A DNA stretch of 64,000 nt, from contig JAMXDE010000044.1 of the NCBI GenBank assembly GCA_026770025.1, forward strand, positions 1 to 64,000. Direction: 5' to 3'. A model generated the notes under the pieces. The model saw nothing but the letters and a program-made list of their open reading frames with translations, had not been told where the DNA came from and ran no database searches. This stretch comes from Craspedostauros australis (lineage: Eukaryota > Bacillariophyta > Bacillariophyceae > Mastogloiales > Achnanthaceae). Positions 11,301 to 20,800 of this stretch are shown here, piece after piece; within the stretch, counting starts at the first letter, position 1; each line of letters starts with the position of its first letter. The translations under genes were made by a program, and so were the position numbers.

Positions 11301-14146
11301 GCGATTACTGCTGGAGTTTCTTTGTGAAAGAAAAGAGCGACGTCGGATCCAAGATGGTGGGGTTATTACGGTGGCTTCAGGCGAATCAGGAAGTGAGCGT
11401 GAAAAATGTGAGATGTGACAACGCGGGAGAAAATTACTCCACGGAGAAGCAACTACTTAACGCTGGATTCGGACCGACTTTCGAGTACACCGCCGCGGCC
11501 ACTCCCCAACAAAATGGTCGCGTGGAGCGAAAATTCGCTGTACTATACGGAAAGGTGAGAGCTATGCTAAATCAGACGCATCTACCGAAGAGCTCTCGAA
11601 GTAAGCTGTGGGCGGAAGCAGCTCGCACAGCCACGCAATTGGAGAACATCATCGGAACAAAGACAAGAGAACCAGCGTGTATCCTATTCAACGAACAGAT
11701 CCCCACCTACGTAGATGGACTGCGTACATTCGGGGAAATAGGTATGGTCCACATCGGAGGACGAACAATCAAGGCGAAGCTGGACAGCAGATCCAAACCG
11801 GCTATGTTCGTCGGATACGGCCAATCGCATGCTAGTGGTGTGTACCGGATGATGAATCTAGCTACAACGAGAATTCTAATCACGAGAGACGTGACATGGA
11901 TGAACCAGTCATATGGGCAGTTCAAAGGTATTGCGAACGCCAACAGGTCAGTACTAATAGACCTGGAAGATGACGACTCTACATCGGAGATACCTTCCCC
12001 GAACAATAGAGTAACTTGGGAGCGACGTGAGGACACCATCAAGGGAATGGAGACCGACGACGCAGATCAGAGCAGAGGAGCCGGAATTGACATAGATACA
12101 GAAGACGCTGCTCAAGGGCAAGATGACTTGCTCCCCACCCAAGGGGATGACGATTCGTACGATGATAACGACGATGAATCCGGAAGGGACAACGAGAAGA
12201 GACCACATGATCAAGACGAGGTCCCAGTCGCAACACCTGTTAGAGGGATGCCAAGGATGCTGAAGGCTCTCGCGGGGTTCAACAATTCACCCATTCCAAT
12301 GGAGGAACGAGACCTAGGATCCAGTGGAGAGTCAGAATCAGATGAAGGAGAGAATGAGACTACTCCAACAATGACTACCACACCATTGGCAACATCAGGA
12401 CAGGATTTCCACACGAATTGGTCAACATTCAACAGAGACGTCGCAGGTATGATGATAGATACTACTCATGGTAAGATGAGACTCGACGATTTCATCACTG
12501 CGAGCCAAAGATTGGACCAACGATCACTCGAAGAGGGGTACGAGCAAGCTAATGTCGCAATGATGCTAGACCCAACCACATTCGAGGAGTGCTGGGATCA
12601 TGCAGATCCTGAGAAGAGAACGAAATGGCGGGAGGCCATCAACAAGGAGTTCAACGATATGACCAGAAGAGGAGTATGGGAGAAGATCAAGATGAACCAA
12701 ATGCCGAAGGATCGGCGATGCGTGAAGACCAAATGGGTGTTCAAGGAGAAGAGGAACGGTGTGTTCCGTGCAAGACTCGTCGCATGCGGATACTCGCAGA
12801 TTGCAGGAGTTGACTTCTCAGCACACCACGCACCAGTGATACACGACGCAACCTACCGCGTTATGCTCACAATGAAGATGTTGTTACACTTGGACAGCAT
12901 CATTATCGACTTTGAGACAGCATTCTTACATGGAGAGCTCGAGGAGGAGATCTACATGCGATGCCCCAAGGGTATGAAGCATGAAGCCGACGAATGCCTG
13001 CTACTCAAGAAGACGATATATGGACTCGTGCAGAGTGCCAGACAATGGAACAAGAAACTGGTCGACATCCTACTCAAATTGGGGTTTAGACAGAGCGCTG
13101 TGGACCCATGCCTTCTGATTCGGAATCAGGAAGGGAGCCTACTGCTGATCGGAACCTACGTTGACGATTGCTTATGCATCGGAGAGGAACAGGAACTGAA
13201 GAAGCTAGTGAGGGATATCAAGGCAGAGCGGTTCGGAATCAAGGTGGAAGAGGATCTCGAAGACTATCTCAGTTGCAAGATCATATTCAACCACGATCAT
13301 ACGAACTGCTGGGTGAACCAACCGCACATCATCAAGAACATCACCGATACATTCAAGGACGACGTGATGAAGCTACAACGGTACGGTACACCAGGGACAC
13401 CAGGGCAAGGCATCCAAAGGGACAGCGACTCGCCCAAGGTGGACAAGGATCGGCATAGCAGGTACCGAAGTGGAGTAGGTATGCTACTATACTTGGTGAA
13501 ACATTCCCGGCCCGACATCGCCAACGCAGTACGCGAACTGACTAAGGTGTTGGATGGACCAACAGCCGTAGCATACAAGGAAATGCTAAGGGTAATGAAG
13601 TTCGTGTCGGACACGAGAGAATATGGACTAAGGGTGAAGCCGGATCCATTGGAGAACGATGCATGGAAGATTGTTGTATACACCGACAGCGAGTTCGCTG
13701 GCGACAAGGACAACCGCATCAGCGTAGGAGGACACATCGTCTTACTACAAGGAGTGCCAATCATCTGGAGATCGAAGGCACAACGCAGCGTGACACTGAG
13801 TTCAACGGAAGCAGAATACGTTGCACTATCGGAGGCCGGAAAGGAGATCCGCTTCCTCACCCAACTGATGAGAGACATCGGGTTGGAGATGCACAGACCA
13901 GCAGACGTGATGGTAGACAACGTGGGAGCAATCTTCATCGCTTCCAATCCATCCACGTCCGCCAGAACCAGACACATCGACATACGACATCACTTCATTC
14001 GAGAACTGATTGCGAACAGAGAGGCTAGAGCCCGGTTCGTACGTTCAGAGGACAACATCGCAGACGGGTTCACCAAGAATACGAAAAAAGAGATCTACGA
14101 CAGACACAAGGGCGATATCATCCAGCCAAGGTCAGCATTAGACTAA
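8378..14146 (+). CDS. Gag-pol polyprotein of Copia B (1922 aa)
   Basis: Single ORF in Ty1/Copia order. The gag region (residues 1-260) has the LLAQLNGMRLKKGENPDTF-type core of Copia gag. CCHC knuckles are at 269-282 (CRNCGAYGHKKADC) and 311-324. A long acidic spacer of unknown role (about 345-740) includes an extra Cys pair motif, CPLCLKRGPLYAWCVDC, near 540. Aspartic protease D-S-G begins at 750. The integrase zinc region starts at 892 and its core triad is D952, D1014, E1050 (D-D-35-E). Reverse transcriptase runs from about 1420 with YVDD at 1594-1597. RNase H begins near D1770 and ends with VDNVGAIFIA and RHIDIRHHF. The ATG at 8378 is the first in frame after the LTR leader. All catalytic residues are present, so the element looks capable of mobility. 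Confidence 0.95.
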   Translation: MSSHLFKSDRVVVFDGKRSSWKGWSIKFITRATRKGLEDFYLMDFDDVVVKPAPFSSDPLAPVPKTEEGASEPKKVSSMTRAEKAEYKKMLAKYAFEELTVAINHETTEGDVAFMAVVGTKGSLTESGDPRKAWKALERIYEQRTAPMKAKLLAQLNGMRLKKGENPDTFLTEMEVLRNRLGNAGINMDMQQYHMLVLNALGKEYEMDVKIIELRFLGKEETMTIEDIRETMSATYDGRNIKGGNSNRGGNNSKEEMALAAIGSFKGNCRNCGAYGHKKADCRSAAKKGNSKNKSKGQGNGGGKPKFNGECNYCGKKGHKIVQCFKLRAAMKEADSANVATDGMDGVDDVALTASDDLICVFINEDASEEESMISEKLNKITKFANQDRNVTTQDRVFSHDDDVMMDDMAFVTIDVDGTASFESGTSNAERAWTSEDMAKHSPREYGYYGPPINDEEMIKDELFSSDAEAEDPDEAVTEYHEGTTDEEDADVTEMAMTGVDNDNIDRAINEPVYSLPSRPSALDDMIEQSSRRDMNNGWCPLCLKRGPLYAWCVDCPNIPFFIQLANEPRGAVPRNEGERMVRREVLDETSGMLFVTARCSLSNVLSPNDVRSELSLICIEAVHNIATLRLTGVEPRSLYYLMHQIGVRGALDVCVNAYRMNGMLESVRLQPIQQALIGEMSSIASEQLMWMHHPSINGVRDYRTHCELPLYSDANGHEMAMVIGDLDDVNTRKSTIAPDRHEANTWLGDSGASCHLTNNDEGMINVRTANHSIKVGSGRYLKATKVGDKRMKVMQKNGDTAIILLKSVKYVPELWVNLLSINKALENGFDISNRGVIMSLEKKGQRIRFDRIMATHSGFVSGVNMIAAPALDDQANVGVSTKKPIDINKIHKMLGHVDTYTISRTAGRYGWNVTGKLNACVDCAIGKSRQRGLTKTLQPRAKKVGERLFMDTSSVQTYSFGRGKYWLLVIDDYSDYCWSFFVKEKSDVGSKMVGLLRWLQANQEVSVKNVRCDNAGENYSTEKQLLNAGFGPTFEYTAAATPQQNGRVERKFAVLYGKVRAMLNQTHLPKSSRSKLWAEAARTATQLENIIGTKTREPACILFNEQIPTYVDGLRTFGEIGMVHIGGRTIKAKLDSRSKPAMFVGYGQSHASGVYRMMNLATTRILITRDVTWMNQSYGQFKGIANANRSVLIDLEDDDSTSEIPSPNNRVTWERREDTIKGMETDDADQSRGAGIDIDTEDAAQGQDDLLPTQGDDDSYDDNDDESGRDNEKRPHDQDEVPVATPVRGMPRMLKALAGFNNSPIPMEERDLGSSGESESDEGENETTPTMTTTPLATSGQDFHTNWSTFNRDVAGMMIDTTHGKMRLDDFITASQRLDQRSLEEGYEQANVAMMLDPTTFEECWDHADPEKRTKWREAINKEFNDMTRRGVWEKIKMNQMPKDRRCVKTKWVFKEKRNGVFRARLVACGYSQIAGVDFSAHHAPVIHDATYRVMLTMKMLLHLDSIIIDFETAFLHGELEEEIYMRCPKGMKHEADECLLLKKTIYGLVQSARQWNKKLVDILLKLGFRQSAVDPCLLIRNQEGSLLLIGTYVDDCLCIGEEQELKKLVRDIKAERFGIKVEEDLEDYLSCKIIFNHDHTNCWVNQPHIIKNITDTFKDDVMKLQRYGTPGTPGQGIQRDSDSPKVDKDRHSRYRSGVGMLLYLVKHSRPDIANAVRELTKVLDGPTAVAYKEMLRVMKFVSDTREYGLRVKPDPLENDAWKIVVYTDSEFAGDKDNRISVGGHIVLLQGVPIIWRSKAQRSVTLSSTEAEYVALSEAGKEIRFLTQLMRDIGLEMHRPADVMVDNVGAIFIASNPSTSARTRHIDIRHHFIRELIANREARARFVRSEDNIADGFTKNTKKEIYDRHKGDIIQPRSALD

Positions 14147-14221
14147 TGGAACGGAGAGTGGAATGGTGGTGATGAAGGGTAAGAGAGAGCAGAGTCAAGA
14201 ACGATATATTGTCGATGCGAC

Positions 14222-14231
14222 AATGGAAGGG
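14222..14231 (+). other. Polypurine tract of Copia B
   Basis: AATGGAAGGG abuts the 3' LTR start directly, as needed for plus-strand priming by reverse transcriptase. The 76 bases between the stop codon and this tract hold no other recognised signal. Confidence 0.7.
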
Positions 14232-14986
14232 TGTCAGGAATCGGGGGTACGCTTTTACCAAGATACCCATGATTGCCGCACCTCCCAATAATATCTTCAC
14301 AACTCGACGAGGTCAACTTTGTTGGTAACACTCGGACCACCTTGCAGCCTGTCCCCCATCAACCCTCTGTCCATGAATGACATCAACATCAGTCATGTCC
14401 CACCATGGAGCCTATCCATGTACCACCGCTGTAATGAGGGCGAACCTATGGATCGACCTCTAGGGATGTATTCGCACACGAGCCAAGACTATGGGCGAAA
14501 CTGTCGATATGTATCAGACATGTCGACGCGCATCGACGGACAAGGGATCGCTTCTCTGAGAAAGAGAAACGGAAGCGATGCCCCTATCCGCTCAAGAGCA
14601 CGATTGACGACGCGACATGGAATGAACATGACCGGTGAGTATGTGATGATGGCGCAGGAGGAATACTGAGGAACCGAAGGTCAAGTGGGATCGATCAGAC
14701 TGAGACCCATGCTGAAGATACCTGTGCGTCTATGAGAGATGCTGCTCGAATGTAGAAGATGCAATCACCACGAGAATGCATGATGAATCTGCAGAAGAGA
14801 GCATGAGAGCAAGCTGATGAAGCAGATGAAAGCAACCATGGACAAGTGCATGATCATGGTGAACTGCTACAGATTACACTTGCTGCTGAATTGGAATTGG
14901 AGAGTCAAGGAGTTTGTTCTCACAGTTCTAAATTGGTACAGATTGATAACAGATTAATCTACTACCTTAACCCCGGATTTCCAACA
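14232..14986 (+). repeat. 3' LTR of Copia B
   Basis: Same 755 bp as 7541-8295 by eye. It is followed by the duplicated CTTGTG and the continuation of element A. Confidence 0.95.
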
Positions 14987-14992
14987 CTTGTG

Positions 14993-15962
14993 CTTTGTAC
15001 TCGGCACTCACTGTGCTGAGGAGCTGCATGATCATTTCCTCGTTGCTGATCTCGTGCCTGACGTCTTGAAGGCAGGAGTGCAATAGCTTGAGCCATGCGA
15101 TGTAGACATCTGGATCAGTGTCCTTCTTTATCTTCTTGTTGTTGAACTGCCTCTTGAGCTTGATCTTGGTGGCGGCATCGGACGGCTTGTACTTCTCCGT
15201 GAGAAGTTTCCACACCTTGTGTGGGTTCCCCTCAGGGAATATGTCGGAGATGCATTGGTTGTTGTATTGGATGGCTTGCTTGCCTGTACCCTTCTCTGCA
15301 TCCATCATGAGGATCAGATCGCTGAAGCAGTTGGCTGCCAGCTCGTAGGTCTCCTCCAATACTTCCTTGTCTGCTTCTGTGGCAGCTCCAATTTCGCTCT
15401 TGGTTAGGATCCTCGTCTTCCCCAACATCACATCTCTTGTTCTCTGCGCACGCATGTACGCCTTCGCTTGGGACTCCCAGGCATTGTAGTCCTCCTGACT
15501 ACTACTGAATAGCGGCGCCTTGATGGGTTGCTTGTTCACGTTGGCTGATGTCGCCATGTTACTCCGTTGCTATGTTGATGTTACGTGCACGCTTGTGATC
15601 TCCGTTTGTTTCTGTGTGATCACTTTTTCAATTTTCGCTCGTGTTTCCGCGGAGATGTCTTTCGTCACAAATTCTCCTCCTCGTGTTGTCTCACTTTCTC
15701 TGCTCTGTTTGGCCGTGCGAATGCTCTTCGCCACACCTGTCTCTTCTTGCTTGATATTTGTGAGAATGCTCTTCTGCACGAGTCGTAGTCTCGCAAACCA
15801 ATCCTTGTTGGTCTCGTCGATCGCGCTTCCTTCTGCGCTAGAGAGGACAGTGGGCGCACCTACTTCCTTCTGTGGTTGAAGTGGAGTCTCACTCGCACCT
15901 TCTTCTTGTTTGATAGTTGGGTTGGACAGAGGGATGTCTTTCAATTCCTCTTCCTCACTCAT
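14993..15962 (-). pseudogene. Copia element A, decayed gag N-terminal part
   Basis: From the ATG at 15962 the relic parallels C: an acidic leader (MSEEEELKDIPLSNP), then the gag core starting MATSANVNK. An in-frame TAG at 15570 separates leader and core, where C reads through. The core is open down to the insertion point of element B at 14993 and continues at 7540. Several substitutions relative to C confirm age. Confidence 0.85.
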
Positions 15963-16043
15963 TCAGCATGCTGCTCTTGAATGATGTGGTCTTCTTTGCA
16001 CGATCTGATCCGCGGGCTCGCCTTGATCTATTGTTTATAAACG

Positions 16044-16796
16044 TGTTGGAAAGTTCCGTAGACGGATACCTTGCAATCGTGGAAGACAGTGATGGCTGTT
16101 ATGATGACAATTGCTATTTCATGACATTGCTCCTCTGATGCTCTTGGTGTCTCTCTCTGACTATGAGTTGGCACACAAGATACTCTCTCGCCATTACTCG
16201 TATTCTCTCTCTCTCTCAATATTTCGCGTCCACAACAAGCAATATTTCGTACTCGATATGTGCTCTGTATTCGACACATACTCAGCCGTCTTGTCCTCTA
16301 CTGGCCCACTACTCTGCGAGTATTTGCCAATGTTTTGTCCAAACTCCTCCTTGTATATCTACAATCTTGATATTACTTGGCCATTGAATCTTTGCCTTCT
16401 TGATCTGATGTGGAGACAGCTGCCAACGTGGTGACATGATGACATCCTGTCAATGTCAGCTGTTGTCTTCCATGGTCCTTCAGATTCCAGATTCCATTGA
16501 TGATGCAGTGGTCTGGCGAGGGTGTCGTCATTTGAGGTTTAGTTGGGAAACATATCAAGCCTGACTCGATATCACATGTTTTGTTGATGGATGGACGGAC
16601 GATGTTCCTTATGCTCTCATAAATGGTTGTTCACAAATTTCCCCAAAATGTTGGTGGTTTTTGTGTGTCCGAATTCGTGATGTGATTTCGATCAATCACA
16701 GTTCACTATCAACACGAATGTAGTTGCGCCGTCTGTGTGTATAGTATAAGAGAACAATGAGTGAGCGATGCACATACACATATGCACATTCCAACA
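16044..16796 (-). repeat. 5' LTR of Copia element A
   Basis: On the minus strand it begins TGTTGGAATGTG at 16796 and ends CCAACA at 16044, 753 bp. It aligns with the 791-bp C LTR, with many substitutions and small indels. The base after it starts CGTTTATAAACA, a one-base-decayed version of the palindrome that follows the C LTR. Bases 15963-16043 are the leader before the gag ATG. No partner 3' LTR in the same orientation survives at the other end of A. Confidence 0.85.
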
Positions 16797-16991
16797 TTGC
16801 TAGCCTCATCCGCAGGGACATCATCGTTGGCAGGATCCTTAGAAATCCTGGCATCACTGTCTGCAGTGGTGTCAACTGCATCAAGTGTGGGATCTGGTGG
16901 TGGCGCAATGCATGTTGGCAGAGTGATGCCATTGGCACTTGGAACAGTGGTGAAGTGGTGCAGATACATGCGGAACTTGCAGGCCTGGAAG
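16797..16991 (-). pseudogene. Copia element D, gag remnant (distal piece)
   Basis: The minus strand reads openly as KFRMYLHHFTTVPSANGI followed by a Pro/Asp-rich stretch, and joins in frame with 24925-25100 once element C and one target duplication are removed. It lies directly beyond A's LTR. I assign it to D because of position and because it follows the D-type LTR at 25338-25481. The assignment to gag is inference; no diagnostic motif is present. Confidence 0.45.
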
Positions 16992-17782
16992 TGTCGAGAT
17001 GTACATGTGAGTATATATCAAGATGTACGTGTATATGTGCATCGTTCACCCGCTATTCTCTCATACGCACTTGGACGGTATAACTATACTCGTGTCGATA
17101 GTATGCTGTGATTCGTCAGAATTACAGGGGAAATGGAACACACAAAAAGGGGCAAGATTTCTGGAGGAAATTTGCAAATAACGATTTCTGGAAGAATCAG
17201 AAAATCGTCCGTCCATGCATCAATGGTACCAAGAGAATCTCGAGGTACTTCCCAACTAAACCTCAGATGACGATATCATCTGACAGACTACTGCATCACC
17301 AATGGAACGTGACATCTGGAGAGCAGAAGGACGCCTACTGACGTCGACAAGATGTCAACATGTCACCACGTCGACAGCTGTCTCCAAGTCAGAGCAGGAG
17401 GCGAAGATACGATGACCCATGAAGATCATGGATACTGAAGGTGAACTTCAAATGGTAAGTACTCATGGAGTAGAAGCCAGTACTGAATGAACAGAGTGTC
17501 GAATGCGGAGTACGCATCGAACACGAAGCATCGTGTAGCACGAGCACACGATGTTGAGAGAGAGAGAGAGAATACAGAGAGGAGCGAGAGAGGATCTCGC
17601 GTACCGACTCATAGTCGGAGACCGAATCTACGAAGCAGATTGAAGCGCCGAGAGCATCGGGCAAGAGAACGGGCGTACACCGAGAGCATCGGAGTAGCCA
17701 AGTAATGAAATAGCAAACAGACGACTATCAACCAACACCATCTTCCACGATCGTAGGTTACCGTGCGCGGAACTTGCCAACA
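16992..17782 (+). repeat. 5' LTR of Copia C
   Basis: 791 bp, TG...CA. It carries a short (GA)n tract near 17550. Three small ORFs inside are repeated in the 3' LTR and are not taken as genes. Confidence 0.95.
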
Positions 17783-17794
17783 CGTTTATAAACG
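17783..17794. promoter_or_regulatory. Palindrome at the expected primer-binding position of Copia C
   Basis: CGTTTATAAACG, a perfect 12-nt palindrome starting on the first base after the LTR, shares its outer CGTTT/AAACG arms with the one in element B. No sequence complementary to a tRNA CCA end is present. Confidence 0.5.
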
Positions 17795-17864
17795 ATAGAT
17801 CAGGGCGAGCCCGCGAATCGTATCGTGCGAGGAAGACGAACATCATTCAAGAGCAGCAGGCTGA

Positions 17865-20800
17865 ATGAGCGAGGAAGAGGAATTGAAAGACATCCCTCTG
17901 TCCAATCCGACTATCAAGAGAGAAGAAGGTGCGAGTGAGACTCCACCACGAGAAGAGAAGGAAGCAGCCGCGGCTACTGTCCTATCAAGCGCAGACGCAA
18001 GCGCGATCGACGAGACCGAAGAAGAACGGTCTGCAAGACTACATCGTAAGGAGAAGAGGATTCTCAAGGCGATCAAGCAAGAGGAGACTGGTGTGACGAA
18101 GAGCATTCGCACAGCCAAACAGGGTGGGAAAAGTGAGACACCACCAGGAGGAGAATTTGTGACGAAAACAATCTCCGCGCAACAACAGGCGAAAATCGAA
18201 GAATCGACAACACAGAAACAGACGAAAATCAAGGGCGCGAGCGCACCAACGACGAAACAACGAATCAACATGGCGACATCAGCCAACGTGAACAAGCGAC
18301 GCATCAAGGCGCCGATGTTCAGCGGTGAACAGGAAGACTACAGCGCATGGGAGTCCCAAGCGAAGGCATACGCTCGTGCACAGAAGACGAGAGACGTGAT
18401 GTTGGGCAAGACCAAGGTGCCAACAGTGAGCGAGATCGCGGCAGCCGCCGATGAAGACAAGGAAGCGATGGAGGAGATCTACGAGCTGGGATGCGATTGC
18501 TTCAGCGATCTGATCCTCATGATGGATGCAGAGAAAGGAAAGGGCAAGCAAGCCATCCAGTACATCAACCAATGCATCTCCGTCGACTACCCCGAAGGAG
18601 ACGCACACGGAGCGTGGAACGTTCTCGCGGAGAAGTTCCGACCATCCGACGCAGTAACGAAGATCAAACTCAAGCGCCAATTCAACAACGAAAAGATGAA
18701 GAGAGACACGGACCCCGACATCTACATCACGCAACTCGAGAGTCTACGATCGCGTCTCCACGATGTCAAGTACGAGATCACAGACGAGGAAATGATCATG
18801 CAAATCCTCAGCACGGTGAGCGTGGAATACAAAACCCACGTCGTGAACTTCCAACACCAACTCACGTTCAATCCGGAACTGGTTACCATCAACGCGATCA
18901 GAGGAGTACTCCGTACTGCATACGCCACCCACAGAGGAGGCAAGGCATACGTCGACGACTTCCAAGACAGCAACACGAAGAGCAACGACACCGGCTTCAC
19001 AAGCACCGGTAACTTCAAGGGTACTTGTCACAACTGTGGCGTGTATGGCCATAGATCCGCCGATTGTCCAGAACGCAAGAAACCGAACAACAAGAAAAAC
19101 AACAACAACAACAACAAGATGAACGGAAAGCGCAACAAGGGAAGCGGCTTCAAGGGCAAGTGCAACTACTGCGGCATCTTCGGACATCGCGAGGCGGAAT
19201 GTCGAAAGAAGAAGTTCAACGAGAAGAAGAACAACGAACAAGCCAACGCGGCTACGGAAGGACACGACAAGAGCGGGCACGAGATGGTACTCTCTGCAAA
19301 GGACATGCCGCTCTGCATGTTGGTGTCCGACGACTACATCGAAGACTCCTTCTTCGATAACTTCGAATACGTCGGGAGTGACGACGAAGTGCAGGATGAT
19401 GAGATCATCCCGGAGTGGCTCAGTGAGGAGCCAATCATCCACGAGGTGGATCCAAGACGCGAAGTGAGCTACGAATGCTGTTTCAACGCGCACGACCTGA
19501 TCGGTTCATACGGCGACGAAGCTGAGATGGACGAGGCCAACGATAGCGACATCGAAGAGGCCATGAGCGATGACGACGACGACGACGCCGACGAGGACGG
19601 CGCAGATGAAGACGACGAGGCGAACCGTGACGAGTTGCCTCCTCCTCAAGCTGGGAGATACGAGAGAACGGGAACCTTCATCAATCAAGGCGAAACGCGC
19701 CGCGCCGCGGCGCCGCCTCCTCCAGCGGCGGGGAACAACAGATCGGGCATCTTCGACGAGGATGACAGCGACGAATCCGAGGACGGCAATCATCCAGACG
19801 ACAGCTTCAATCCAAACGAGCGTGTCGTCTATCCATCGAATATCGACTTCCCGGATATTGAGAATCCCAATAGCGTCGACTACCTCCTCCGTCACAGCAC
19901 CATCCCGAATGCAACAGCAACAGCATTGATAATCCAAAAGCAGCTCATCTTTGACGCCGTGATGGAAGCGGGAATGCGAGTATTCCCAGGAACGACACGA
20001 GGAGCACTCATGCCAATATGGGTGAACATGATGGGATCCATCCTATCCGAGCACTTCGACTCAATCGAAGAGATCCTCGCCAATGCAATCATCGTCAACC
20101 GCATACTGGAAGGGAACGACTCGGAAACGATCCCAGATACGGATCTGCATTACATCCTTGGAGGATGCATGCGCGTGCTCTTGCGAGAGCGATCACGCGT
20201 CTACCCATACGATCCAGCCACAGGATCTCATCGGAACACTACGATTCCATCGGACTACGCGCAACTACCCGACGACATGGATGACGGAGACCATCATCAT
20301 CCATACAACGAAGATGGAGTCCACGAAGACAACGACGACGGCAGCTTCGACGACGAGATAGCTGCGGCAGCTGTGGAGCAACTCCACGAACTGAGCACCA
20401 AGTACAAGGACAAGGTCAACAAAGACACCTGGCTCGCCGATAGCGGAGCTTCGTGTCACATCGTCAACTCGGACGCCGCTCTCTTCAACGTGCGGCATAT
20501 CAAGTCCTTCGTCCAAGTGGGAGACAGCACGAAGCTGGACTCTCCCAAGATGGGATCCATTCGCTTGAAAGTCAAACAGCGAGACAACACTGGCCACGTC
20601 ATCCGGCTCGATGATGTGAAGTACACACCCAAGATGGCGGTGAACCTTTTCTCCACGAACAAGGCTCTGTACAACGGTTACCAGCTTGGTAACAACGGCA
20701 TTCTGATGGACATCATCAACGGATCCGGAACGAAGATCGTGTTCGATCGAGTCTTCCCCACATCCAACGGATTCATCACGGGAGTGCAGATGCATCCCAT

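Larger units (their letters stand above)
7541..14986 (+). mobile_element. Full-length Copia LTR retrotransposon B
   Basis: 7446-bp element bounded by two 755-bp LTRs that appear identical, beginning TGTCAGGAAT and ending CCAACA. It is flanked by the 6-bp duplication CTTGTG (7535-7540 and 14987-14992). It lies inside the gag relic of element A in opposite orientation, and removing it rejoins the A reading frame. Identical LTRs and one unbroken ORF mark a recent insertion. Confidence 0.95.
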
